Source of the DNA: RPQJ01 sp963744735
GTDB taxonomy: Bacteria > Pseudomonadota > Gammaproteobacteria > Steroidobacterales > Steroidobacteraceae
Direction: 5' to 3'
NCBI GenBank assembly: GCA_963744735.1
Contig: CAVUVH010000034.1
Coordinates: 1-64,000 of the forward strand
DNA: 64,000 nucleotides
In this document: positions 36,372-47,053 of the stretch, piece by piece
How positions within the stretch are numbered: position 1 is the stretch's first letter
Layout: each line of letters starts with the position of its first letter
The notes under the pieces: model-generated
Databases searched by the model: none
What the model was told of the DNA's origin: nothing
What the model saw: only the letters and a program-made list of their open reading frames with translations
Translations under genes and position numbers: made by a program

Positions 36372-36499
36372 GCCGCTAAATACTCAAAAATATCCCACAC
36401 GAATGAAGAAGCTCCCGGAAAACGTGGAGAGAGAACATTTTTTCAGAAAGTGGGAATCAGAGAGCAATTATTGAGCGAAAAATGAGGCAAATAGAGAAT
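36372..36499. promoter_or_regulatory. A+T-rich intergenic island upstream of dtd
   Basis: About 130 bases between dtd and the TPR lipoprotein gene are unusually A+T-rich (for example ACTCAAAAATATCCC and GAGCAATTATTGAGCG). It is probably the dtd-tat promoter region. No defined binding site was recognised. The composition resembles the islands near 6.6 kb and 56.4 kb. Confidence 0.35.
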
Positions 36500-37069
36500 C
36501 TATCGCAGAACCGCCTCTCTTGAGCGCTCCATAGCCTCTTCGGCCTGCGGATTCTTGCCGCGCGCGCGCAGCGAATCCGCGATCAGCACCCACGCGGCCG
36601 ACTGCGTGCGGCCATCGCCCACCGCCATCGACAAAGCCTTGCGGCCCATGGCCTCCGCCTGCGCGTAATTGCGCTGATCCATCCGCAGGCGACCCATCTC
36701 GATCCAGAGCAGGGGATTGCTGGGTTCGATCCGCAGCGCCCGGTCGAGCGTGGTCGCCGCACCGGGCAGGTCGCCCTTGCTGCGCTGGGTCTGCGCCTGC
36801 GACACCAGGGCCTTGCTGGCCGGACTCAGGCTCGCCGGGGCAACCTTGGGCCGTTCCCTGGGCACGGGAATGGACGGCGCGGGTGCCTGGATGACGGGCT
36901 CGGCCGGCATCGTCGACGATACCGTGGGCGGCTCGGGGATGATGGGCCCCTGGCCGCCTGCGGCCGGCTTGCCGCCGGTGGGCGGGGGCGCGGACTGGAA
37001 CGGTTGCAGGGTGCATCCCGTGGCGGCGAGCAAGGCGAGCAGGACGAACAGTCGCGGCGGCAGGCGCAT
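36500..37069 (-). CDS. TPR lipoprotein, LpoP-like PBP1b activator candidate
   Basis: A 189-residue lipoprotein: signal peptide RLFVLLALLAATGC, a proline-rich linker (PPPTGGKPAAGGQGP...), then two or more TPR-type helical repeats (ALVSQAQTQRSKGDLPGAATTLDRALRIEP and the following block). In Pseudomonas aeruginosa the TPR lipoprotein LpoP, encoded next to PBP1b, activates that synthase from the outer membrane. Here the gene directly follows the PBP1b gene on the same strand, with overlapping intergenic sequence. The assignment is by architecture and position. Confidence 0.75.
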   Translation of the reverse strand: MRLPPRLFVLLALLAATGCTLQPFQSAPPPTGGKPAAGGQGPIIPEPPTVSSTMPAEPVIQAPAPSIPVPRERPKVAPASLSPASKALVSQAQTQRSKGDLPGAATTLDRALRIEPSNPLLWIEMGRLRMDQRNYAQAEAMGRKALSMAVGDGRTQSAAWVLIADSLRARGKNPQAEEAMERSREAVLR

Positions 37070-37113
37070 GGGATACCTCGGACCGGGATTGTCCGGCCCG
37101 TCCGCGCAGCAGA

Positions 37114-39474
37114 TCAAGGCGGATTCGTCTGCCCGGCGGGCGGCGTCTCGGTGTTGGTGCCGTCGTCCTCCGCCACGGGGGGCGCGGGCAGCAGCAGCGC
37201 GCCTTCCTCGGCCGAGATGTTCGGCGGGCAGGCCGGATCCGGCGTCAGCACGGTCCCGACCTCGAACGGCATGCTGACTGCCGAGCCCGAGCAGTAGGGC
37301 GAGGTTTCCAGCCCGGAGTAGAAATCGATCCAGCGGTCCTCGACCGATTCCGGCAGCAGCGGCTCGAACGAGGTGGTCGAGATCGATCCCATCAGCCGCG
37401 TCCAGGCCTGCAACGCCCCGGACGTACCGGTCAGGCCGGTGGGCGCATTGTCATCGTGTCCCATCCACACGACGATCAGGTGGCCGCCGGAGAAGCCGGC
37501 GAACCAGCTGTCGCGATAGTCGTTCGAGGTGCCCGTCTTGCCGGCGACGACCAGGCCCTGCGGCAGCGACTTGCGGGCCGGCCGCGCGGTGCCGCGCTCG
37601 AACACTTCGATCAGCATGCGGCCGAGCGTGTAGACGGCGTCCGCCGGCACGCCCTCGCCGAGTTCCAGCTGCGGCGCCTTGAGCGGCTTGCCCGACTCGT
37701 CGATCACCGCGCGCACGGCGCGCAGCGGCGAACGGAACCCGCCATTGGCGATGGTGTTGTACATCTGCGCGACCTGCAGCGGATTCAGCTGCGCCGTGCC
37801 GAGCGTGATCGACGCGTACTTCGGCGGCGCCTCGTCCAGGCCGAGTTCCACGTAGGTCTTTGCCACCGGGCCCAGCCCCACGTCGAGACCCAGGTTGACC
37901 GTTGCCAGGTTGTAGGACTGCGTCAGGCCGCGCAGCAGCGTGACCGGGCCGTGCACCTTCTTGTCGTAGTTCTGCGGCTTCCAGACGTCGCCGCTCTCGA
38001 GCTTGAGCTCGACCGGCTCGTCCATCACCACGGACGCCGGCGTGTAACGGCCCGACTGCAGCGCCGCCAGGTACACCATCGGCTTCGCCAGCGAGCCGAT
38101 CGGCCGCTGCATGTCGAGCGCGCGATTGAAGCCGTCGAACGATGCGCGGCGCCCGCCGACCACGGCCACGACCTCGCCGGTCTGCGGCGTCGTCACGACC
38201 ATTGCGCCCTCGAGACCGCGCGCAGCCTTGCGGCCGGACTCGTCCTGCCGCGCAAGCTCGTCCGCCAGTGACCGCTCGGCCTTCTCCTGCAGCAGCGGGT
38301 CGAGCGTGCCGAACACCGTGAGGCCCGCCTCGGTCAGCGCCTGCTCCTGGTAGTCCTCGCGCAACTGCCGTCGCACCAGGTCGAGGAACGCAGGGAAATA
38401 GCTGGCCGAGCGACCGGCGTTCTCGGTGACGCCCAGCGGCGCCCTGGCGGCGCGGGCGGCCTCGTCGGGCTCGATGACGCCCTGCTCGGCCAGCACCTTC
38501 AGCACCAGGTTGCGGCGCTCGAGCGCGCGTTCCTCGTGCCGGCGCGGATCGTAGTACGAGGGCCCGCGCACGATCGCCACCATCAGCGCGATCTCGGGCA
38601 ACGACAGCTCGCGCAGTGGCTTGCCGAAGTAGAACTGGCTCGCCAGGCCGAAGCCATGCACGGCGCGGCGCCCGTCCTGGCCCAGGTAAATCTCGTTGAT
38701 GTAGGCGTTCATGATGTCCGCCTTCTCGAAACGCGACTCGAGAATGAACGCCATGACCGCTTCCTCGGCCTTGCGCCGCAGCGTGCGCCGGCTGTCGAGG
38801 AAGTAACTCTTGACCAGCTGCTGCGTCAGCGTGCTGCCGCCCTGCTCCACCTGGCCCGCGCGCACGTTGACGAACAGCGCGCGCAGGATCGCGAGCGGAT
38901 TGACGCCGTGGTGCGTGTCGAACTTGCGGTCCTCGACGGCCTTGAGCGCCGCCGGCAGCAGCGGCGGCACCTCCTCGGGCGCGACGATGATCCGGTCCTC
39001 GCCGTGGATCGGGAAAATGCTGCCGATCAGCAGCGGATCGAGCCGGTACACGGGCACGTCGCCACCCTGCGCGTCGGCAAGCGTGGTGACGGCCTCGCCA
39101 TCGAAGCCGATCCGCAGCTTCTGCGCGGCCTGCGTCTCGTCCGGGAAGCGGAACTCGCGCACGAAGACGTCGACCGTATCGCCCTTGCGGCGATAGGTGC
39201 CGGGCCGGTCGACCGGCGTCGCCGCGATATAGCCCAGGCGCCCGAGCTCCTGCGCGAGGCGCGCGGAGGAAAGGTCGAGGCCCACGTACAGCTCGAGCGG
39301 CTGCGCATAGACGCGCGCCGGCAAGGTCCAGCGCCGGCCCTCGAACTGCTGCGTGACCCGCCGGTCGAGCACGAACACGACCACGATCGCGACCAGCAGC
39401 AGCAGCAGGGCGAGCACGGCCACGCCGCGCTGCAGTTGCCGCCGGGTCTTCGCCTTCAACCTGTGCTTCGCCAT
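37114..39474 (-). CDS. mrcB: Penicillin-binding protein 1B, bifunctional peptidoglycan synthase
   Basis: The 786-residue protein has a cytosolic basic tail, one membrane helix (GVAVLALLLLLVAIVVVFVLD) and a UB2H domain. The glycosyltransferase domain (GT51: AVEDRKFDTHHGVNP, GGSTLTQQLVK) and the transpeptidase domain follow. Catalytic motifs are SLAK in RPIGSLAKPMVY, SYN in LTQSYNLA and KTG in AGKTGTSND. It polymerises and cross-links murein at the inner membrane. It is followed by an LpoP-like lipoprotein gene. The length is normal. Confidence 0.96.
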   Translation of the reverse strand: MAKHRLKAKTRRQLQRGVAVLALLLLLVAIVVVFVLDRRVTQQFEGRRWTLPARVYAQPLELYVGLDLSSARLAQELGRLGYIAATPVDRPGTYRRKGDTVDVFVREFRFPDETQAAQKLRIGFDGEAVTTLADAQGGDVPVYRLDPLLIGSIFPIHGEDRIIVAPEEVPPLLPAALKAVEDRKFDTHHGVNPLAILRALFVNVRAGQVEQGGSTLTQQLVKSYFLDSRRTLRRKAEEAVMAFILESRFEKADIMNAYINEIYLGQDGRRAVHGFGLASQFYFGKPLRELSLPEIALMVAIVRGPSYYDPRRHEERALERRNLVLKVLAEQGVIEPDEAARAARAPLGVTENAGRSASYFPAFLDLVRRQLREDYQEQALTEAGLTVFGTLDPLLQEKAERSLADELARQDESGRKAARGLEGAMVVTTPQTGEVVAVVGGRRASFDGFNRALDMQRPIGSLAKPMVYLAALQSGRYTPASVVMDEPVELKLESGDVWKPQNYDKKVHGPVTLLRGLTQSYNLATVNLGLDVGLGPVAKTYVELGLDEAPPKYASITLGTAQLNPLQVAQMYNTIANGGFRSPLRAVRAVIDESGKPLKAPQLELGEGVPADAVYTLGRMLIEVFERGTARPARKSLPQGLVVAGKTGTSNDYRDSWFAGFSGGHLIVVWMGHDDNAPTGLTGTSGALQAWTRLMGSISTTSFEPLLPESVEDRWIDFYSGLETSPYCSGSAVSMPFEVGTVLTPDPACPPNISAEEGALLLPAPPVAEDDGTNTETPPAGQTNPP

Positions 39475-39484
39475 CGCTCCCCGC

Positions 39485-40934
39485 TCACTTGCGCCAGAAA
39501 GTGGGCGTCAGCAGCACCAGCACCGAAAAGATCTCCAGGCGCCCGAGCAGCATCGCCAGCGAGCAAACCCAGGTCTGGAAGTCGGTCAGGCCCTGGTAGT
39601 TGCTGGCCGGCCCGACGACGCCGAGGCCGGGACCCGCGTTGTTGATCGTCGCAATGATCGCCGTGAACGCGCTGATGAAGTCCATGCCGCTCGCCAGCAG
39701 CATGAACGTGAGCGTCACGACCGTGCCGAAGTACAGCACGACGAAGGCCAGCACGGCAAAGACGATCTTGTTGGCGACGACCTGGCCGCGGATCTTCACC
39801 GGCGTCACTGCCTGCGGGTGCACCAGCAGCATCAGCTCGCGGCTCGCCTGCCTGCAGCAGCACCAGGGTGCGGAACATCTTGATGCCGCCGCCGGTCGAG
39901 CCCGTGTTGCAGGTGTAGCAGGAGAGCATCACGATCACCATCGGCGCGAACACCGGCCAGGCGGCGTAGTCCTGCGTCACGAAGCCGCAGGTGGTGGCGA
40001 AGGCGACCAGGTTGAAGGCGACGTGGCGCAGCGACGTCAGGAAGTCCGGATACACGCCCTGCATCCAGACGTAGAGCGTGACGCCGGCGATGCCGGTGCC
40101 GACCAGCCGCAGCATCGCGCCCGCCTCGACGTCCTTGAGATACGTGCGCAGGCTCTTCTGCTGCCAGGCGATGAAGTGGCGGGAGAAGTTCAGCGCCGAA
40201 ACCAGCATGAACGTGATCAGCACGAGCTCGATCGCCAGCGAGTCGAAATGCGCGATGCTGGCGTCGTAGTTCGAGAAGCCGCCCAGCGACACGGTCGAGA
40301 ACGAATGGAACACGGCGTCGAACCAGTTCATGCCGGCGAGCTTCAGCGCCAGCACACCGAGCACGGTGATCAGCAGGTACACCACCCACAGCGCCTTGGC
40401 GGTCTGCGTGATGCGCGGCGTCAGCTTCTCGTTCTTGACCGGGCCCGGCGTCTCGGCCTTGTACAGCTGCATGCCGCCGACGCCGAGCAGCGGCAGGATC
40501 GCCACCGCCAGCACGATGATGCCCATGCCGCCAAACCAGTGCAGCGACGCGCGCCACATGTTGAGCGATTCCGCCATCGAGTCGAGGCCGGTGAGCACCG
40601 TGGCGCCGGTGGTGCTGAGCCCGGACATCGTCTCGAAGAACGCGTCCGTGAAGCTCAGGCCGGGCAGCGCGATCATCAGCGGCACGGTCGCGATCGCCGA
40701 CATGAACACCCATGCCAGCGTCACCAGCAGGAACCCGTCGCGTGAGCGCAGCTCGCGCTTGTGCCGCTGCGTGACGCCGACCATCACGCCGCCGGCGGCG
40801 ATCGAGATCAGGGCCGCATAGACGAAGTCGAGCAGCATGCCGTCCCGGTAGATCAGCGACGTCGCGATCGGCAGCAGGTAGGTGACGCTGAACAGCATCA
40901 GCATCGACCCGAGGACGTTGATGACGGCAAGCAT
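39485..40934 (-). CDS. trkH: Trk potassium uptake protein TrkH; one frame break
   Basis: About 480 residues of membrane protein with four selectivity-filter pore loops of the K+ channel type, such as TMSGLSTTGATVL, SFSTVSLGGFSNYD and SCYTCNTGSTGGGIKMFR. The last loop, INNAGPGLGVVG, lies after a frame change near 39845. It forms the translocating subunit and needs TrkA. It directly follows trkA. Confidence 0.93.
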
Positions 40935-40962
40935 CGGGGCGGTGTGTCGGCCGGTGCCGGGC

Positions 40963-42355
40963 TCAGTTCTGGAACAGGCGCTCGACCTGCTCCACGTGCC
41001 GCTTGTCCGACAGGAACAGGATCACGTGATCGCCGTTTTCGATCACGGTGTCGTGGTGCGCCATGATCACGCTGCTCGCCGCGCACCAGGGTCACGATCT
41101 TCGCGCCATCCGGCAGCTTGATGTCCTCGATCGGCCGGCCGACCACCTTGCCGCCGCGCAGGCCGTGGGCAATCGTCTCCATCGCCTCGGCGGCGCCGCG
41201 GCGCAGCGAGTGCACCTGCACCACGTCGCCGCGGCGCACGTAGGCGAGCAGCGAGCCGATCGTCACGGTCTGCGGCGAGATCGCGACGTCGATCGAGCCT
41301 TTCTGCGTCAGGTCGGCATAGGCCGGCCGGCTGATCAGGGCCATCACCCGGCGCGCGCCGAGCCGCTTCGCCAGCATCGCGGACAGGATGTTGGCCTCTT
41401 CCGAGTTGGTCAGCGCGCAGAACACGTCGACGCTGTCGATGTTCTCCTCGACCAGCAGTTCCTCGTCGGCGGCATCGCCGACCAGCACGATCGAGTTGCG
41501 CAGCTGCTCCGAGATCTTGCGCGCGCGCTTCGAGTCGCGCTCGATCACCTTGACCTGGTTCTCTTCCTCGAGCGTCTGCGCCAGGCGGAAGCCGATGTTG
41601 CCGCCGCCGGCGATCACGACCCGCTTGACCGGGTCCTCGAGCCGCTGCATTTCCTTCATCACGGCGCGGATGTCCTGGGTGGCGGCGACGAAGAACACCT
41701 CGTCGCCGTCCTGGATCACGGTGTCGCCGTCCGGCTCGATCGCCTCGTTGTCGCGGTACATCGCGGCCACCCGGGCCTCGGCGTTGCGCATGTGCGACTT
41801 CAGCTCGCGGATCGGCCGGTTGACGAGCGCGCCGCCCTGCAGCGCCTTGAGGCCGACCAGGCGCACCTTGCCGTCGGCGAAGTCGACCACCTGCAGCGCG
41901 CCCGGATAGCGGATCAGGCGCTCGATGTAGGCGGTGACCGACTGCTCCGGGCTCAGGTACATGTCGACCGCGAACCCGGGCAGCTGCGGCGGCGGAGCCT
42001 CGGGCGGCTCGGTCGAGACGAACAGGCTCGGCTGCTTGGTGTAGTCGCGCGAGCGGATGCGCGCGATCTTGGTCTTGGTGCCGAACAGGGTCCACGCCAC
42101 GTGGCAGGCGACCATGTTGGTTTCGTCGCTGTTGGTCAGCGCGACGAGCATGTCGGCATCGCGCGCGCCGGCCGTCTCGAGCGTGCGCGGACTGGCCCCG
42201 TTGCCCTGCACGGTGCGGATGTCGATGCGGTCCTGCAGGTCGCGCAGCAGGGCTTCGTCGGTGTCGACGACCGTGACGTCGTTCGCCTCTTCGCGGGCCA
42301 GGTGGTAGGCCGCCGTCCGGCCCACCTGGCCGGCCCCGAGGATGATGATTTTCAA
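40963..42355 (-). CDS. trkA: Trk system regulatory subunit TrkA; one frame break
   Basis: About 460 residues with two RCK-N/RCK-C halves. The nucleotide-binding motifs are ILGAGQVGRTAAYHLA and VIAGGGNIGFRLAQTL. The frame changes near 41075. The final stretch (IMAHHDTVIENGDHVILFLS...VEQVERLFQN) ends at 40963, giving the normal length. TrkA gates TrkH in response to NAD(H)/ATP. It is 29 bp upstream of trkH. Confidence 0.93.
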
Positions 42356-42395
42356 GTTTCTGGTCCCGTCGGGCAGCGCGGCATTCTAGCGCGAG

Positions 42396-44610
42396 TCAGA
42401 CCGCCTCGAGATTGGCATAGCCGAGCATGAGCCACTTGGTGCCCTGCCGCTCGAAATTTACCTGTACCCGGGCATGGGCGCCCTGGCCTTCGAGGCTCAG
42501 GACCACCCCGTCCCCGAACTTGCCGTGGCGCACCCGCTGCCCCAGCTTGAGGCCGCCCGGGGCCGCCTCGTCCTGGAACCGCTTGCCGCTCATGGACAGG
42601 GGGGTGGCCGACGGCCGCGGCGGGGCGGACGGCCAGCCGGACCGGGCCTGCGGCGTGTAGGTCGGCCGCGACACCTGCACCTTCGGCCGGACTTCCTCGA
42701 CCAGTTCGGCCGGGATCTCGGCAATGAAGCGTGACGGCGCGCCGAAACTGTCGACGCCATGCATGCGCCGCTGCTCGGCGTAGGTGACGTAGAGCTGCCG
42801 CATCGCGCGCGTGCACCCCACGTAGCAGAGCCGGCGCTCTTCCTCGAGCCCGTGCACGTCCATGATCGACCGCTGGTGCGGGAACAGGCCGTCTTCCATG
42901 CCGCAGAGGAAGACCACCGGAAACTCGAGGCCCTTGGCCGAGTGCAGCGTCATCATCTGCACGCAGTCCTCCCACTCCTCGGCCTGGCCCTCGCCCGACT
43001 CGAGCACCGCGTGCGACAGGAACGCCATCAGCGGCGGCATGTCGGTGTCCTCGGGCTCGAAGCCGCGGGCGGCGCTGACGAGTTCCTCGAGGTTCTCGAG
43101 CCGCGCCTCGCCCTTGTCGGCCTTGTCCTTCTGGTAATGCCCGGCCAGGCCGCTCGCCTGGATCACGTGGTCGACCTGCTCGTGCAGCGGCAGGCCGCGG
43201 GTCTCGGCGTCGAGCTTCTCGACCAGCGTCAGGAAAGCGTGCAGGCTCGCCACGGCCTTGGAACCGAGTTCGTCGTTGCACTCGAACGCCGACTGCCACA
43301 TCGACTTCGAATTGCGCGCGCGAGTGCGCCCGCAGCACTTCGAGCGTGCGCGCGCCGATGCCGCGCGTCGGCAGGTTCACCACGCGCTCGAACGAGGCGT
43401 CGTCGTCGCGGTTGGAGATCAGCCGCAGGTAGGCCAGCGCGTCCTTGATTTCCTGGCGCTCGAAGAAGCGCAGGCCGCCGTACACGCGGTAGGGAATGCG
43501 CGCCGAAAGCAGGTATTCCTCGAACACCCGCGACTGCGCGTTGGAGCGATAGAGGATGGCGTTGTCGGCCCGCTTGCCGCCGCGCGCGATCCACTCGCGG
43601 ATCTTGTTGACGACGAACTCGGCCTCGTCGCGCTCGTTCCAGGCGCGGAACAGGCGGATCGGCGCGCCCTTGCCCTCGCTGGTCCAGAGCTTCTTGCCGA
43701 TGCGGCCGCTGTTGTTGCCGATGATGGCGTTGGCGGCGTCGAGGATGTTGCCGGTCGAGCGATAGTTCTGCTCGAGCCGGAACAGCTGCACGTCGTTGAA
43801 GTCCTTGCGGTACTGCTGCAGGTTCTCGACCCGCGCGCCGCGCCAGCGGTAGATCGACTGGTCGTCGTCGCCGACGACGTACGGCACGCTGACGCTGCCC
43901 ACCAGCGTCTTCATCCAGTTGTACTGGATCGTGTTGGTGTCCTGGAACTCGTCGACCATCACGTGCCGGAAGCGCGCGCGGTAGTGGTCGCCGAGTCCCG
44001 GCACCTCGCGCAGGATCTCGTAGCTGCGCAGCAGCAGCTCGGCGAAGTCGACCACGCCGTTGCGGCGGCAGGCCTCCTCGTACGCGGCATACAGCTTGAT
44101 CAGCTGGCGCCGCGTCGGGTCGCCGTCGTCCTTCAGGTGCTGCGGCCGCAGGCCCTCGTCCTTCTGCGCGTTGATGAACCAGGTGACTTCCTTCGGCACC
44201 CAGCGGGTGTCGTCGAGCCCCAGTCCCTTGATGAGCTTCTTGACCAGGCGCTGCTGGTCCTCGCCGTCCAGGATCTGGAAACCCTGCGGCAGCCCGGCCT
44301 CGCGCCAGTGCATGCGCAGCAGGCGGTGGCAGATGCCGTGGAAGGTGCCGATCCAGAGCGGCGCCGACGGCAGCCCGAGCTGGGTCTCGATGCGGTGGCG
44401 CATCTCGGCCGCGGCCTTGTTGGTGAAGGTGACGGCAAGGATCCCGTGCGGCGAGACGCCCTCGACCTGCACCAGCCACTCGACGCGGTGCGTCAGGACG
44501 CGGGTCTTGCCGCTGCCGGCGCCGGCCAGCACGAGCGTCGGCAGCAGCGGCGCAGTCACTGCCTGCCGCTGCGCGTCGTTCAGCGGCGCAAGGATGTGGG
44601 AAACGTCCAT
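42396..44610 (-). CDS. uvrD: DNA helicase II UvrD; one frame break
   Basis: About 735 residues of SF1A helicase. Walker A is AGAGSGKTRVL, then TFTNKAAAEM, DEFQDTN (Walker B), GDDDQSIYRWRGA and LEQNYRSTGNIL. Beyond a frame change near 43315 follow MTLHSAKGLEFPVVFL and RRLCYVGCTRAM. The C-terminal Tudor-like region KLGQRVRHGKFGDGVVLSLEGQG binds polymerase in UvrD-type helicases. It acts in nucleotide excision and mismatch repair. All motifs are present in order. Confidence 0.95.
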
Positions 44611-45895
44611 CGGGAAGGATCGCGAATTCTACAGGAGTCGGCCGCGGCCTCGCGTAATGTAAGGCCGCCGCCTGCGTGCCGACCTGGAGCCAGCGCATGC
44701 GATCGAATCGCCGGGGACGTATGTCATGCACCCGCCCGTCAGCGTCGCGCCTGCGTGCACGTGCTCGCCGCTTTGGTGGTCCTGGCCGGTAATCCCAGTT
44801 CAGGTCGACGTCGACCGAACGCGCATGCCCCCTCGGGACGCCGGCTCGGCAACGCAGGGGTGGGTAGCGCGACACATGAATATCCGCTGCCTGGCGGCGG
44901 TGCCGCCTGCTGGCAGGGCTGGCTCCGCTCGCGGCGAGCACTGGCGAGCCGAGTACGGACGCGTCGCCGGCAATGCCGTGAACTGCGCTGCTAACGCGTT
45001 CTACGTGGTCGAGGATTCGGCTCGAAGGCGCTCGGCCGGCACGGCTGCGAGACGGTCGTCGCACGCGATCGCCTCGCGATCACCGAGCTGATGACGGCCC
45101 TGATCGGTACTCGAGCGTGATGCCAGCCATGTCTGGTCGAAAAGATCTCGATCACGCGCACCGACGTGCTGGGAGACCGCGGGTAACGCCTCGCGGCTCG
45201 CCGCCGGCGCTCGACTCAGCCGCAGGTGACCTGCCGCATCTGGCGCTGATGTCAGTCCGAGAATCTGCGCTGTCCAACGCGCTTTGCGTGCATCTAGCCC
45301 GCGGACGTCCGGAAGGCCGGCATCGAGTGCGAGTGAACTCGCAAGGCGAAGGCCCTCGGCATGAAGGCTGCGCGCTTCGTCGAGCCTCGAACGGGTCGTA
45401 CATCGACGTCTGCTGCAGCGTAGCAGCCGGCCGGTGCGGACCCGCCAGGCGAGCGCGCCGCGGCCGCCAGTCTGGGCGAAACAGCCAGCTATCCTCGACC
45501 GACGCGTGCCGCTCACGCTGTGCCGGTACACAGGGGCGACGCGGAAGAGTTGCCGAAGCGCCAACCTCTGGATACGCAAGTTCGGACTGTGCCGGTGGCG
45601 GACGAAGTACGTGGCTACGCCGCCGTGGCGCGGCTCGCTGCCAGGTCGATGTCTGGCGGTCAGCGACGACCGCGGCGCGGTCGCAATCACCGCTGATCGT
45701 GATTGCAGACGCAGAGGTACGTCATGGACCATGGCAACGCGCCAGACCCCGAGCCGGGTCTGCACCATGAGCTGCTCGCCTGGCACTATCGATCCGAAGC
45801 CTGCAGTGTGCCGGACACGGCCCGGGTCAGCTGCATGCGGTCAACGAGTACATGCGAAGAAAGCTGCCGCGCGGATAGCGACACGGCGGGCGAGG
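44611..45895. other. About 1.3 kb without a recognisable gene
   Basis: No convincing start, ribosome binding site or family signature was found on either strand. Several open frames overlap, such as 45001-45786 on the minus strand and 45117-45770 on the plus strand; all are Arg/Ser/Ala-rich in the way non-coding G+C-rich DNA usually reads. One minus-strand segment (RLDEARSLHAEGLRLASSLA) looks faintly TPR-like, so a decayed or heavily indel-damaged gene is possible. G+C at third positions seems lower than in flanking genes. Confidence 0.4.
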
Positions 45896-47046
45896 TCATG
45901 CCCGCGGCATCCAGCGCGCGACGATCCAGCCAGCCAGGCAGGCGACAGCTAAGTCGACCCAGCCGTAGGCCGGCGCCGGCGCACCGACCTGCAGCATCGT
46001 CAGCAGCAGCACGAACAGCACGATCATGCCGGCCGCAACGTGCGGCACCAGGCCGGCGCCCGTCAGCAGCCAGCCGAGCGCGAGGTAGCTGAAGGCCTTG
46101 TTGGCCAGCAGCGGCGGTGGCGGCACGTTGCGCAACAGCATCTCGCGCAGCCCGGGCAGGCCTGCCGCGGTCGACGGGTGCGCCGTCGAGCAGGGGCCGC
46201 ACGGCCGCCCAGGCCAGCCAGACGCCCAGCAGCACGTGCGACCAGCGTCGAACGCATGCCGTCCTCGAGCCGGCTGAGCGGCACCAGCAGCGGCAACAGC
46301 AGCGCGATGGCCGCGATCTCGGCCACGTCGAGCGTGCTGCCGGCGACGAAGGTGCGGCCGACCAGCACTGTCGCGATCACGATCAGGAACGCGTCCATCG
46401 CGCGCTGCCGCTTGACCAGGCCGAACACGACCTGCGCGACGACCAGCCAGCCGACGAAGAAGCCCGCCAGCGCCAGCCACTCGATGTGCGGCGTCAGCAG
46501 CGGCCGCACCGCGCGCTTCAACTGGCGCAGCCCGGGGTCCGGCAGCAGCGGCCACAGCCGCTCCAGCAGCCACAGCACCAGGATCGACATCGCGACGAAC
46601 GCGGAGCGGCTGCGTGGAGCGCCCTGGGGCGAGACACGGCTGCCGAGCGCGTGGAAGACGGTGCCGAGCAGGGCGCCGAGCAGCGATCCCGCCGTGTTCA
46701 GCGACAGGTCGCGCAGGCTCGACACGCGGACCGCGACCGAGGCCTGCAGCACCTCCAGGCTGAGCGACAGCGCCGCGCCGAGCAGCGTCCCGGCCACGAT
46801 CCCGGCCACGCGACCCCAGCGCGGTTCGACCAGCAGCGCGACACAGAAGCCGAACGGCGCATACAGCAGCAGGTTGTTGAACATGTCGCCGCGGCCGGCG
46901 CGGGCCCAGCTCAGCGAGCGCAGCGCCTCCGCGAGCCCGGGGCCATCGGCGACGAAGCGGAAGGGAAACAGCGAGACATAGACGATCAGGCCGGTGATCA
47001 CGGCCAGCAGCAGCGGCGCGGCAAAATGCTTGGAGCGGCCCGCCAT
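45896..47046 (-). CDS. VanZ-like membrane protein; two frame breaks
   Basis: A polytopic membrane protein of about 380 residues. The N-terminal half is VanZ-like: YVSLFPF, FNNLLLYAPFGFCVALLV, SLSLEVLQASVAVRVSSLRDLSLNTAGSLLG. A second membrane region ends with VDLAVACLAGWIVARWMPRA. The frame changes near 46235 and again near 46175. VanZ proteins are linked to teicoplanin resistance in Gram-positives but have unknown roles in proteobacteria. It is 8 bp downstream of ctaB. Confidence 0.8.
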
Positions 47047-47053
47047 CGCGGCG

